This document shows positions 10,811 to 20,350 of a stretch of DNA of 64,000 nucleotides, in pieces. Numbering within the stretch: the stretch's first letter is position 1; every line of letters begins with the position of its first letter. The stretch is from Blautia sp. (GTDB lineage: Bacteria; Bacillota; Clostridia; Lachnospirales; Lachnospiraceae). The stretch is from contig JARIAQ010000019.1 of NCBI GenBank assembly GCA_029257775.1, forward strand, positions 62,001 to 126,000, read 5' to 3'. Made by a program: the position numbers and the translations under genes. The notes under the pieces were generated by a model, which was given only the letters and a program-made list of their open reading frames with translations, did not search any database and was not told the DNA's origin.

Positions 10811-11731
10811 ATGAAAGAATTAGAATTTTTAAGAGAACAACAAGTAGATAAGGGATTGATCGAAGGGGTGGAGGAGTTTCGCCGTAAATATCCTGTAGAG
10901 GAAGAAGAGCAAAGTAGAGTAAATTGTCCGGATATGTATTTTTATGGCAGAGAAGTGTTGGAAATGGGACTTGCAGCACTTCTTCAGGGAGAAAATCTTC
11001 TGCTTACAGGGGCCAAGGCAACAGGGAAAAATGTTTTAGCGGAAAATCTGGCCTGGATTTTTGGACGTCCTGTATATAATGTATCTTTTCATGTAAATAC
11101 GGACAGCGGTGATTTAATTGGAACCGATACTTTTGTAAATAATGAAGTACAGCTTCGTAAAGGTAGTATATATCGATGTGCCCAGTATGGTGGATTTGGA
11201 ATTTTAGATGAAATTAATATGGCAAAGAACGATGCAGTATCGGTTCTTCATGCATCTTTGGATTATAGAAGGAGTATTGATGTTCCTGGATATGATAAAA
11301 TTGATATTCATCAGGCTGCCAGATTTATTGGAACCATGAACTATGGATATGCAGGGACAAAAGAGTTAAATGAGGCCCTTGTTTCTCGTTTTATGGTAAT
11401 TGATATGCCACAACAGGATGAAGATACATTAGAATATATTTTAACTGCTAAGTTTCCTACATTAAAGGAAAATGCCAAAAAACAATGGATTGGACTTTTT
11501 ATGGATTTACAGCTAAAAGCACAGAATAGTGAAATCAGTACGAAAGCACTAGACCTTAGAGGTATTTTAGGGGCATTAAAAACAATACATCAGGGATTAA
11601 AACCAAGGCTTGCCGTACAGATTGGTGTAGTAAATAAGTGTTTTGATATTTTTGAAAAAGAGATTGTACAGGATGTGGTGCTTACAAGAATTCCTGATAC
11701 ATGGACGCCACAGGATGTATTTGAAAAATAG
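10811..11731 (+). CDS. MoxR-type AAA ATPase
   Basis: Walker A-like LLLTGAKATGKNVLAENLA, Walker B GGFGILDEINMAKND, sensor FIGTMNYGY; next to a VWA gene. Confidence 0.85.
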   Translation: MKELEFLREQQVDKGLIEGVEEFRRKYPVEEEEQSRVNCPDMYFYGREVLEMGLAALLQGENLLLTGAKATGKNVLAENLAWIFGRPVYNVSFHVNTDSGDLIGTDTFVNNEVQLRKGSIYRCAQYGGFGILDEINMAKNDAVSVLHASLDYRRSIDVPGYDKIDIHQAARFIGTMNYGYAGTKELNEALVSRFMVIDMPQQDEDTLEYILTAKFPTLKENAKKQWIGLFMDLQLKAQNSEISTKALDLRGILGALKTIHQGLKPRLAVQIGVVNKCFDIFEKEIVQDVVLTRIPDTWTPQDVFEK

Positions 11732-11739
11732 AGGTTGTT

Positions 11740-13503
11740 ATGGAAGAATTTGAATTGGAAAACAGAATAAAAAATCTCATGTGGACAGTTAGTGGAGATT
11801 ATTCTCTTGAGTTTAAGCCTGATCTGGCTACTTTTGAAAAATCGAAATATATAGCTTTGTATGATGGGATAAAACAAGGTGCTTTTGCACGATACTTTAA
11901 TCGAGAGGAATATTCTCTATATTTAGTAAAGAAAATTTATCTTCATGCAATGGAAGGTCCTTTAATGGATTTAGCGCAGATATGCATTGAATTTGCAGTT
12001 TCAGGGAAGATTATAGAAGAGAGAGAAGGGGTTTCCAATATCAGACGACATGCCTGTGAAGATATTCTGGATATGGATTTTCATAAATTAATTGGAAATC
12101 CTACAGGTAAGTTAAAGGCAGCTCTTTTTCGAGAAGTTTTAAATGGGAAAGGACCTGTAGAGGAGAGACAAAGACATTTTATGGATATGGTACAGGGACT
12201 TTCTCATGCACAGAATACATTAGAGCTTATTCAGACTACGGATAAATTATATAATCAGCTGGTGGACCCGTATTTTGAGAAAAATCAAGGGGATTTAGAA
12301 AAGGTTTTGTCTGTAACTTTAGAGGAGTTAGCAGAATTTTCATGGGAAGATTTTCTAAAAGAAGAGGAACTAGAAAATACAATGGAAACCTATCTGGATA
12401 AAGTCACAGAAAATATGACGAATCTGGATACTAGAGAAACGGAAGTAAAGGACAATCCAGAAAAGAATACAGAAGAAAGTTCTAAACGTATTTTAGTGGT
12501 AGATGAAAAAGCTTTGGAAAAAATGTATTCTTATGTAGAACGAAATTATGGAAAAACATATTTATCACAAAATGAAGAAAAGAAAAGGAATACCCTTGTC
12601 TGCAGAGGTATACACAGTGATTGTAGTCTTTACTTTACAAAAGGAATTTTAAAAGATCCCGTGCTTCGGAATTATCAATATGAATATGCAAAAAAACAAA
12701 AGGGGAAGAATCTTTATGAATATCATGACCACCATAGAGCGGTAAAAAACAATATTCGCTTACTTACAGATATGCTAAAGAAAACCCTTACTATGAGAGA
12801 TGAGCGAGAAAATATATTGTCAGATAGAGGAAAATTACTGCCGGCCAGACTTTGGCGTCTTGGAAGAACAGAGAATGTGCAGATTTTTAAAAGAGAACTT
12901 TACGAAGAAAGTAGCAGTTTTGTGGTAGATGTTTTAATTGATGCAAGCGGTTCTCAGCGTTCTAGACAGGGGCAGGTTGCTATTCAGGCATACATTTTAA
13001 GTGAAGCGTTAAGTAATGTAGGAATTCCTCATCGAGTAATGAGTTTTTGTACTTTCTGGGATTATACCATACTGCATAGTTTTCGAGACTACGATGCAGA
13101 TAGAACAGAAAATAGTAATATTTTTGAGTATGTAACCTCTTCCAATAATAGAGATGGGCTGGCTATTAAGGCCGTAGAGTATGATTTGTTACAAAGAGAA
13201 GAAGAACATAAAATTTTGATTGTTTTAAGTGATGGCAAGCCTTATGATGTGATTTTAAATCGTCCAAATGCCAGAAATCCGAAACCTTATCATGGGGATT
13301 ATGCTATAAGAGATACAGGATTTGCAGTGAGGAAATTGCGTAATCAAGGTGTTTGTGTACTAGGTGTATTTGCGGGAGAAGAAAAAGATTTACAGGCAGA
13401 GAAAAAAATTTTTGGAAAAGATTTTGCTTATATCAGAAATATTTCCGGTTTTTCTCCTGTCGTAGGAAGATATCTAACAAAACAATTGGAAAAAAATACT
13501 TGA
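11740..13503 (+). CDS. VWA (MIDAS) domain protein partner of MoxR ATPase
   Basis: C-terminal VVDVLIDASGSQRSRQGQVAIQAYILSEAL (DxSxS MIDAS), ILIVLSDGKPYD; CobT/NorD-like layout. Confidence 0.8.
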   Translation: MEEFELENRIKNLMWTVSGDYSLEFKPDLATFEKSKYIALYDGIKQGAFARYFNREEYSLYLVKKIYLHAMEGPLMDLAQICIEFAVSGKIIEEREGVSNIRRHACEDILDMDFHKLIGNPTGKLKAALFREVLNGKGPVEERQRHFMDMVQGLSHAQNTLELIQTTDKLYNQLVDPYFEKNQGDLEKVLSVTLEELAEFSWEDFLKEEELENTMETYLDKVTENMTNLDTRETEVKDNPEKNTEESSKRILVVDEKALEKMYSYVERNYGKTYLSQNEEKKRNTLVCRGIHSDCSLYFTKGILKDPVLRNYQYEYAKKQKGKNLYEYHDHHRAVKNNIRLLTDMLKKTLTMRDERENILSDRGKLLPARLWRLGRTENVQIFKRELYEESSSFVVDVLIDASGSQRSRQGQVAIQAYILSEALSNVGIPHRVMSFCTFWDYTILHSFRDYDADRTENSNIFEYVTSSNNRDGLAIKAVEYDLLQREEEHKILIVLSDGKPYDVILNRPNARNPKPYHGDYAIRDTGFAVRKLRNQGVCVLGVFAGEEKDLQAEKKIFGKDFAYIRNISGFSPVVGRYLTKQLEKNT

Positions 13504-13583
13504 TAATTGAAAAAACTTCTGCTATATTTATAGAATATGTTTAAAAATATAGACATTCGGGATGAATTCCCCAGAGGATAGTA

Positions 13584-14270
13584 ATGAGCGAAAAAATAGA
13601 AATAATGGGAATTTCTGTTGAGAAGTGTTATGCAGAAGATGTTATGGAAAGTATTAACCAGCAGTGGTATCAAGAGACATTAGCAACTTATGGTGTACTG
13701 ACGATGAATCTTTTGCTAGCAGCCCAACAGGACGAGGAATTAAAAGAATATATAGAAACATTAGATAAAGCAGTGGCAGATGAACCAGAAATCGTAAAGG
13801 CAGCAGGGCTTGAGGATCAAGAATGGGAAAAGGATATTTCTGAACATGGATTTTTTGGAACGGTATTTTGGTTGTTGAACCACTATAAGAATGAAATATT
13901 TCTTTTAGGAGAAAATGAGGAAGACATAGAGAAATTGTATGGATATCTTCAGGATAAGTATCCGGATATTGTTATACTTGGTAAAGACTTTTTAACGGGC
14001 GAGGAAGATGATCAGGTAGATAAGGTGATCAATGAAATTAATATGTGGAATCCACAGGCTGTATTAAGTTGCTCTAGAGTATATGATTCGGAACGATTTG
14101 TGAAAAGACATCGAAAAAAAATCAATACAAAGGTATGGCTTAGTTTGGGAAGTTGCCTTGACATTTTTCGTGAAGGAAGCAAAAAACCAAGTTGGCTTAA
14201 CCGCTTTATGGAAAAGAACAATTTCAAAAAAATGGTATCAAAGTACAATGAGGACATGGAGAAAATGTGA
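13584..14270 (+). CDS. Divergent WecG/TagA/CpsF (GT26)-like protein
   Basis: EIMGISVEKCYAEDVMESI..., LTMNLLLAAQQDEELKEYI, IFLLGENEEDIEKLYGYLQDKYPDIVILG follow the GT26 layout but with eroded motifs. Confidence 0.6.
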   Translation: MSEKIEIMGISVEKCYAEDVMESINQQWYQETLATYGVLTMNLLLAAQQDEELKEYIETLDKAVADEPEIVKAAGLEDQEWEKDISEHGFFGTVFWLLNHYKNEIFLLGENEEDIEKLYGYLQDKYPDIVILGKDFLTGEEDDQVDKVINEINMWNPQAVLSCSRVYDSERFVKRHRKKINTKVWLSLGSCLDIFREGSKKPSWLNRFMEKNNFKKMVSKYNEDMEKM

Positions 14271-14413
14271 ATAAATTGTTACATTTTTGAAAAAAAGATG
14301 TAATATATTGCATTTTCTCTTTCTTTTTTTTTGATTTTGTATTAGTATATATTGTAGGGTTTTTATGGGAGATGTAACAATAAAATAACTATATGATGAA
14401 AGAAGGAGAAAAT

Positions 14414-15502
14414 ATGATATCAAATCAGATACTGCAAAACACACTGGATGGGTTGAAAGGAATATCAAAAACCGATTTTTGTGTAACAGATATGGAAGGG
14501 AAAATTTTAGCATCAACTTTTTCTGGCAGTATATGCGGACAGGAAGAAGTAGCTGCGTTTGCCAATTCTCAGGCAGACAGTCAGGTGGTGAAAGGAAATC
14601 AGTATTTTAAAATATATGATGATCATCAGCTGGAATATGTGTTAATTGTAAGTAGTGCAGGGGACGATGTTTATACATTAGGGAAACTAGTTGTATTCCA
14701 AATTCAGGGATTGCTTACAGCATATAAAGAAAGATTTAATAAGGATAACTTTATTAAAAATCTTTTATTGGATAACCTGCTTTTAGTAGATATTCACAAT
14801 CGTGCAAAGAAACTGCATATTGAAGTGGATGTACGCAGAGTTGTATATATATTAGAAAGCAATCAGGATAAGGATTATGGTTCCTTAGAAAATATCAAAA
14901 ATCTGTTAGGTGGAAAGCCGGGAGATTTTGTTACAGCAGTAGATGAGAAAAATATTATTATTGTTAAAGAATTAGCTCCATCAGAAGAATATCCTCAGTT
15001 GGAGAAGACTGCTAATAATATTTTGACTGCATTAGGTGTGGAAAAGGATGGTACCACACATATTGCCTACGGAACTATTGTAAAAGAGTTAAAAGAAGTT
15101 TCACGCTCCTACAAGGAAGCGAAGATGGCTCTGGATGTAGGTAAAATTTTCTTTGGAGAAAGAGATGTCATTGCATATAGTTCTCTGGGAATTGGAAGAC
15201 TTATTTATCAGTTACCGATTCCTCTTTGTAAAATGTTTATTCGGGAAATTTTTGATGCTCATTCTCCCGATGATTTTGATGAGGAAACACTTACTACAAT
15301 TAATAAATTTTTTGAAAATAGCTTGAATGTTTCGGAAACATCCAGACAGCTGTATATTCACAGAAATACATTAGTATATCGTTTAGATAAGCTACAGAAA
15401 AGCACAGGGCTTGATCTGAGAGTTTTCGAAGATGCAATTACCTTTAAAATTGCATTGATGGTAGTAAAGTATATGAAGTACATGGAGACACTTGATTACT
15501 AA
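14414..15502 (+). CDS. CdaR/PucR-type helix-turn-helix regulator
   Basis: C-terminal TTINKFFENSLNVSETSRQLYIHRNTLVYRLDKLQKSTGLDLRVFEDAITFKIALMV (PucR HTH). Confidence 0.85.
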   Translation: MISNQILQNTLDGLKGISKTDFCVTDMEGKILASTFSGSICGQEEVAAFANSQADSQVVKGNQYFKIYDDHQLEYVLIVSSAGDDVYTLGKLVVFQIQGLLTAYKERFNKDNFIKNLLLDNLLLVDIHNRAKKLHIEVDVRRVVYILESNQDKDYGSLENIKNLLGGKPGDFVTAVDEKNIIIVKELAPSEEYPQLEKTANNILTALGVEKDGTTHIAYGTIVKELKEVSRSYKEAKMALDVGKIFFGERDVIAYSSLGIGRLIYQLPIPLCKMFIREIFDAHSPDDFDEETLTTINKFFENSLNVSETSRQLYIHRNTLVYRLDKLQKSTGLDLRVFEDAITFKIALMVVKYMKYMETLDY

Positions 15503-15550
15503 GGAACAGAAGATATCCTGTCTGTTCCCACAGGAAAACAGGAGGTTATT

Positions 15551-16237
15551 ATGATTGATTTAAAAGACGTGAGTAAATCATATAGCAAGGGCCAGCCGGC
15601 CATTGACCACATGACACTTCACGTAGATAAGGGGGAATTTGTATTTATTGTTGGAAACAGTGGTTCCGGAAAATCAACCCTTATCAAACTGCTGTTAAAG
15701 GAACTGGATCCTACAAGCGGGACGATTACAGTAAATGGACAAATTCTCAACAAATTAAGACGTAGAAAAGTAGCAAAATATCGTAGGGGAATTGGTGTTG
15801 TATTTCAGGATTTTCGTCTTTTAAAAGACAGAAATGTATATGAAAATGTAGCTTTTGCCCAGCGTGTTATTCAGCGCCCTACTCGTATTATAAAAAAACG
15901 AGTACCAGAAATGCTTACGTTGGTAGGATTAGCAGAAAAGTACAAATCAAAGCCTGATCAGCTTTCTGGTGGAGAGCAGCAGAGAGTTGCCCTTGCAAGA
16001 GCGTTGGTAAACAGACCAAGTATTTTGCTGGCAGATGAGCCAACAGGAAACTTAGACCCTAAAAACTCTTTTGAAATTATGAAGCTTTTAGAAGAAATTA
16101 ATGAAAGAGGTACAACGGTTTTGGTAGTTACACATAATAGAGAAATTGTAAATGCATTTAAAAAGCGTGTAATTACCATGAAGAAAGGCGTCATTGTAAG
16201 TGATGAACAAGAAGGTGAATATCTGAATGAGAATTAG
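15551..16237 (+). CDS. ftsE: Cell division ATP-binding protein FtsE
   Basis: GNSGSGKSTLIKLLLKE, GVVFQDFRLLKDRNVYENVAFA, LSGGEQQRVALARAL; overlaps ftsX. Confidence 0.96.
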   Translation: MIDLKDVSKSYSKGQPAIDHMTLHVDKGEFVFIVGNSGSGKSTLIKLLLKELDPTSGTITVNGQILNKLRRRKVAKYRRGIGVVFQDFRLLKDRNVYENVAFAQRVIQRPTRIIKKRVPEMLTLVGLAEKYKSKPDQLSGGEQQRVALARALVNRPSILLADEPTGNLDPKNSFEIMKLLEEINERGTTVLVVTHNREIVNAFKKRVITMKKGVIVSDEQEGEYLNEN

Positions 16238-17138
16238 TACGATTGCTTATGTATTAAAACAAGGATTTAAGAATATTTGGAGAAACCTGAGATTTTCTTT
16301 GGCATCTATTGCAACGATGTCAGCTTGTATCTTTTTGTTTGGCTTATTTCTTGCTATTATTATGAATTTCAGATATATCGTAGATACTGCTGAAGAAGGT
16401 GTGGCAGTTGTTGTATATTTTGATAAAGGAATTAAACAGGAGGAAATTGATCAGATTGGAGCTGATATTGAGAAACAGCCTGAAGTTGCTAAAATAGAAT
16501 ACATTTCGGCAGATGTAGCCTGGGATGAATTCAGTGAAGTATATTTAGGCGGTGATGCGGATATGGCAGAAGGATTTAAAGATCAAGATAATCCTCTTGC
16601 AAACTCTGCACGTTTTGATGTATATCTAAATGAAGTAGAAAGTCAGTCCGATTTAGTTAAACATATCGAAGGTTTAGAAGGTGTTCGTGAGGTAAAACAG
16701 TCTAAGGAAGCAGCGGATATGTTGTCCACCTTTAATAAATTAGTAGGATATGTATCCATTGTTATTATTTTAATTCTTTTAGCAGTAGCATTTTTCCTGA
16801 TTAATAATACTATTACTATGGGTATTTCCATTCGTCAGGAAGAAATTGGAATCATGAAATTAATAGGAGCTACAGACTTTTTCGTTCGTGTACCATTTGT
16901 AATTGAAGGTATTCTTTTAGGTACTATTGGTGCAGCCCTTCCAATGGGTATTTTATATATGATTTATGAAAAAGCAGTAGAATATGTGATTACAAGATTT
17001 GACATTCTAGGAGGATTTCTTCAATTTTTAGATGTATGGGAAGTGTTCCGGATTTTATTGCCAGTTGGTGTAGGCCTGGGTATTGGTATTGGTTTAATCG
17101 GAAGTATTGTATCCCTTAGAAAGCATTTGAAAGTATAA
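16227..17138 (+). CDS. ftsX: Cell division protein FtsX
   Basis: QGFKNIWRNLRFSLASIATMSACIFLFGLF; EEIGIMKLIGATDFFVRVPFVIEGILLG. Confidence 0.96.
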   Translation: MRISTIAYVLKQGFKNIWRNLRFSLASIATMSACIFLFGLFLAIIMNFRYIVDTAEEGVAVVVYFDKGIKQEEIDQIGADIEKQPEVAKIEYISADVAWDEFSEVYLGGDADMAEGFKDQDNPLANSARFDVYLNEVESQSDLVKHIEGLEGVREVKQSKEAADMLSTFNKLVGYVSIVIILILLAVAFFLINNTITMGISIRQEEIGIMKLIGATDFFVRVPFVIEGILLGTIGAALPMGILYMIYEKAVEYVITRFDILGGFLQFLDVWEVFRILLPVGVGLGIGIGLIGSIVSLRKHLKV

Positions 17139-17153
17139 CAGTGGGAGAATCCA

Positions 17154-18368
17154 ATGAAAATAAAAAACCAAAAAGTGGCTATATTCCTGGCAGGTGGTTT
17201 GGTAGTTTCTAATGTATTTTCTGTATTTGCTGCAAACGAAGAAAAAGTAAATGAGAAAAAAATGGAATTAGAATCACAGATTGCAGAGAAAGAACAACAA
17301 GTGAGTTTTTTGCAAAAGCAGAAGAAAGAGGTGTTGTCTGCTATTAAGGAATTAGATGACAAGAATGCAAAAGCTCAGGAAAATCTAGACGTTTTAACGG
17401 GACAGATTGAAGAAAAAAATGCTCAAATGGAAAAAAACAGTGAAGAACTGGAAAAAGCAAAAGAAAAAGAAGCAATTCAGTATGAAGATATGAAAAAGAG
17501 AATACAATATCTTTATGAATCAGGAAATATTTCCATGATCTCTGTTATTTTGGGAGCAAATGATTTCGCTGAAGCATTAAGTAGAACAGAAAATTTTAGG
17601 CAACTCACTTCTTACGATCGAAAACAACTAGAAGAGTATAAAAAAACGTGTAAGAAAATAGAAAATCTGAAAAAAGATTTAAAAAAAGAAAAATCAGATT
17701 TAGAAGCCTATAAACAATCGGCAGAAGAAGAAAAGAGTAAAATAGAAACTTCTATTCTTGAAAAACAGAAAGAAATCAGTCAATTTGAAGCCGGAATCGA
17801 TGCTGCAGTGATGGAACAGTCAGACCTAGAAGGGGAATTGGCAATTCAAGATGAAATTTTGAAAAAATGGAAAGAAGATGTACAAAGTGCAGAAGAGAAG
17901 AAAGAGTCCTCCTCTTCAAATGAAAGTACAAATGCCGGACAAAATAAGCCAGAACAGCCGCAACCAGAAAATAGTGGTTCATCACAGTTTATATGGCCTT
18001 GCCCATCTTCTAACAATGTGACTAGTCCTTTTGGAGATAGGAATTCACCTACTGCAGGTGCTTCTAGTAATCATAAGGGAATTGATATTGGAGCAGGTAG
18101 TGGTTCTTCTATTGTAGCAGCTGCAGCAGGTATTGTGACAGTTTCTACATATTCAGAGTCAGCTGGGAATTATATAACCATAGACCATGGAAATGGTTTC
18201 CATACAGTATATATGCATGCATCAGCACGCTATGTAAAAGTAGGAGAAAAGGTAAGTGCTGGTCAACAGATTGCGGCAGTAGGTTCAACAGGATATTCCA
18301 CAGGACCGCATCTCCATTTTGGGGTTATGAAAAATGGAGTATATGTAAATCCTATGAATTATTTTTAA
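17154..18368 (+). CDS. EnvC-like murein hydrolase: coiled coil plus M23/LytM peptidase
   Basis: Signal peptide, long coiled coil, HKGIDIGAGSG...YMHASARYVKVGEKVSAGQQIAAVGSTGYSTGPHLHFGV. Confidence 0.93.
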   Translation: MKIKNQKVAIFLAGGLVVSNVFSVFAANEEKVNEKKMELESQIAEKEQQVSFLQKQKKEVLSAIKELDDKNAKAQENLDVLTGQIEEKNAQMEKNSEELEKAKEKEAIQYEDMKKRIQYLYESGNISMISVILGANDFAEALSRTENFRQLTSYDRKQLEEYKKTCKKIENLKKDLKKEKSDLEAYKQSAEEEKSKIETSILEKQKEISQFEAGIDAAVMEQSDLEGELAIQDEILKKWKEDVQSAEEKKESSSSNESTNAGQNKPEQPQPENSGSSQFIWPCPSSNNVTSPFGDRNSPTAGASSNHKGIDIGAGSGSSIVAAAAGIVTVSTYSESAGNYITIDHGNGFHTVYMHASARYVKVGEKVSAGQQIAAVGSTGYSTGPHLHFGVMKNGVYVNPMNYF

Positions 18369-18373
18369 GATAA

Positions 18374-18398
18374 GGGGGCTGTCTATGCAGCCCTTTTT
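18374..18398 (+). terminator. Rho-independent terminator
   Basis: gggctg tctatg cagccc ttttt. Confidence 0.8.
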
Positions 18399-18430
18399 CT
18401 TTATCCAAATATTATTTAAGGAGTTAGAAA

Positions 18431-19630
18431 ATGGAACGAAAAAAATTTATAAAGGGATTTCTTTTTGGGATAGTACTTACATTAGTTGTAGGTGGTGCAG
18501 GATTAAAAATTTATGAGTTTGTGGAAACAAAAAGTGAAAAAGACAATGCTGTAAATCAAGAGTTTGTGGAAAAAGCAAAGATATTAGAAGAAATCATAGA
18601 CAAAGAATTCACTGGAGAGGTAGATAAGGATTTTATGGAGACTGGCATGTATAAAGGAATGATGGCAAGTCTTGGAGATCCTTATTCAGCCTATTACACC
18701 AAGAAAGAATATGATGAATTAAATACAGAAACTACAGGGTTATATAAGGGAATTGGGGTCGTTATGCAGATGCAGATAGATACTGGTATGGTAAAACTGG
18801 TAAGATGCTATGAAGGTGCTCCAGGAGAAAAAGCTGGACTTTTACCCAATGATATTCTTATAAAAGTAAACAATGAAGATATTGTAGGCATGGAGCTTTC
18901 GGAAGTAGTAGAAAAAGTAAAAACTTCAGAAGGTGAAGTTGCACATTTAACAGTTACAAGAGAAGGTGAAAGTGATTATTTAGAATTTGATGTTCCATTG
19001 GAGGAAGTGAACATTCCAGTTGTAGAACATAGAATGTTGGAGGATCATGTTGGATACATTTTATTATATGAATTTACAGAGCAAACAGAAAGCCAGTATC
19101 TGGAAGCTTTTGAAGATTTAAAAAAGCAGGGAATGGAAAGACTGATTGTAGATGTAAGAAATAATCCTGGAGGACTTTTAAGATCTGTATGTAATATTTT
19201 AAATGATATTTTGCCAAAAGGGTTGATTGTATATACAGAGGATAAAGATAAGAAGAGAGAAGAAATTAATTCAGATGGGAAAAGTGAGCTGGACATTCCT
19301 TTGGTAGTCTTAGTAAATGGAAACAGCGCCAGTGCATCAGAAATTTTTTCAGGTGCGATACAAGATTATGGTGTGGGAACCATTGTAGGAACTACAACCT
19401 TTGGAAAGGGAATTGTACAGAGTCTTATTCCACTTACAGATGGAAGTGCAGTAAAAACTACTACCGCAAAATATTATACACCAAAGGGAAGATGTATTCA
19501 TGGTACAGGTATTCAGCCAGATGTTGAAGTGGAGTTGTCAGAAGAACTACAAAAGAAACCAGTTCTTACTTATGAAGAAGATAGTCAGCTACAAAAAGCA
19601 GTAGAAGTTGTAAAACAAATAGAAAAATAA
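18431..19630 (+). CDS. S41 C-terminal processing peptidase (CtpA family) with PDZ domain
   Basis: GIGVVMQMQID, PDZ GAPGEKAGLLPNDILIKVNNEDI, NGNSASASEIFSGAIQDYGVGTIVGTTTFGKGIVQ. Confidence 0.95.
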   Translation: MERKKFIKGFLFGIVLTLVVGGAGLKIYEFVETKSEKDNAVNQEFVEKAKILEEIIDKEFTGEVDKDFMETGMYKGMMASLGDPYSAYYTKKEYDELNTETTGLYKGIGVVMQMQIDTGMVKLVRCYEGAPGEKAGLLPNDILIKVNNEDIVGMELSEVVEKVKTSEGEVAHLTVTREGESDYLEFDVPLEEVNIPVVEHRMLEDHVGYILLYEFTEQTESQYLEAFEDLKKQGMERLIVDVRNNPGGLLRSVCNILNDILPKGLIVYTEDKDKKREEINSDGKSELDIPLVVLVNGNSASASEIFSGAIQDYGVGTIVGTTTFGKGIVQSLIPLTDGSAVKTTTAKYYTPKGRCIHGTGIQPDVEVELSEELQKKPVLTYEEDSQLQKAVEVVKQIEK

Positions 19631-19646
19631 TAGAGGAAGAACCATT

Positions 19647-20252
19647 ATGACACAGAGAGAACGTATGGAAAAGGGGATTTTATATGATCCTACAGATGAG
19701 GAAATTATGACAGAGCAGTTTCCCTATTTAGATGCTTTAAAAGAATTTAATGAACTTCCTTCTAGTGAAGTAGAAAAACGAGAAAAATTGATGAAAAAGA
19801 TGTTTGCTAAATGTGGAGATAATTGTTATATTCAGCCACCTTTTTATGCAAATTGGAGTGGACATCATATTACAATGGGTAAAAATGTGTATGCAAATTT
19901 TAATTTAACTGTAGTAGATGATGGAGATGTCTTTATTGGGGATTATGTTATGATTGGACCTAATGTTACCATTGCTACTGCGGCACATCCTATAAAACCA
20001 GATTTAAGGCGTAGAGGCATACAGTTTAATCGTCCAGTTTATATTGGTGACAATGTATGGATTGGGGCGGGAGCAATTATTCTTCCAGGTGTTACTGTGG
20101 GAGAAAATTCTGTTATTGGGGCAGGAAGTGTTGTGACAAAAGATATTCCGGCAAATGTAGTGGCCGTAGGAAATCCATGTAGAGTTTTAAGGGAAATTGG
20201 AGAAAGAGATAATGAATTTTTTTATAAAGATTTAAAAATCGATATAGAATAG
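19647..20252 (+). CDS. Maltose/galactoside O-acetyltransferase (hexapeptide repeat)
   Basis: MTQRERMEKGILYDPTDEEIMTEQ; NFNLTVVDDGDVFIGDYVMIGPNVTIATAAHP; VWIGAGAIILPGVTVGENSVIGAGSVVTKDIPANVVAVGNPCRV. Confidence 0.93.
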   Translation: MTQRERMEKGILYDPTDEEIMTEQFPYLDALKEFNELPSSEVEKREKLMKKMFAKCGDNCYIQPPFYANWSGHHITMGKNVYANFNLTVVDDGDVFIGDYVMIGPNVTIATAAHPIKPDLRRRGIQFNRPVYIGDNVWIGAGAIILPGVTVGENSVIGAGSVVTKDIPANVVAVGNPCRVLREIGERDNEFFYKDLKIDIE

Positions 20253-20266
20253 AAAATTTTAAAAAC

Positions 20267-20322
20267 AATATAGCCTGAATTTACAATGTATGAAACTTGT
20301 AAATTCAGGCTATATTATTTTT
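20267..20322 (+). terminator. Bidirectional-looking terminator with perfect 20-bp stem
   Basis: AATATAGCCTGAATTTACAA / TTGTAAATTCAGGCTATATT followed by a T-rich tract. Confidence 0.85.
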
Positions 20323-20350
20323 AAGGATAAATAAAAGAAGGAGCAGAATA

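Noticed and set aside
10811-13503. Cobalt/magnesium chelatase subunits
   Set aside because: AAA + VWA layout is similar, but there is no large chelatase subunit or tetrapyrrole gene nearby.
20267-20316. Perfect 20-bp inverted repeat considered as a mobile-element end
   Set aside because: Intergenic, short loop, T-rich flank, no transposase or target duplication; best explained as a terminator.
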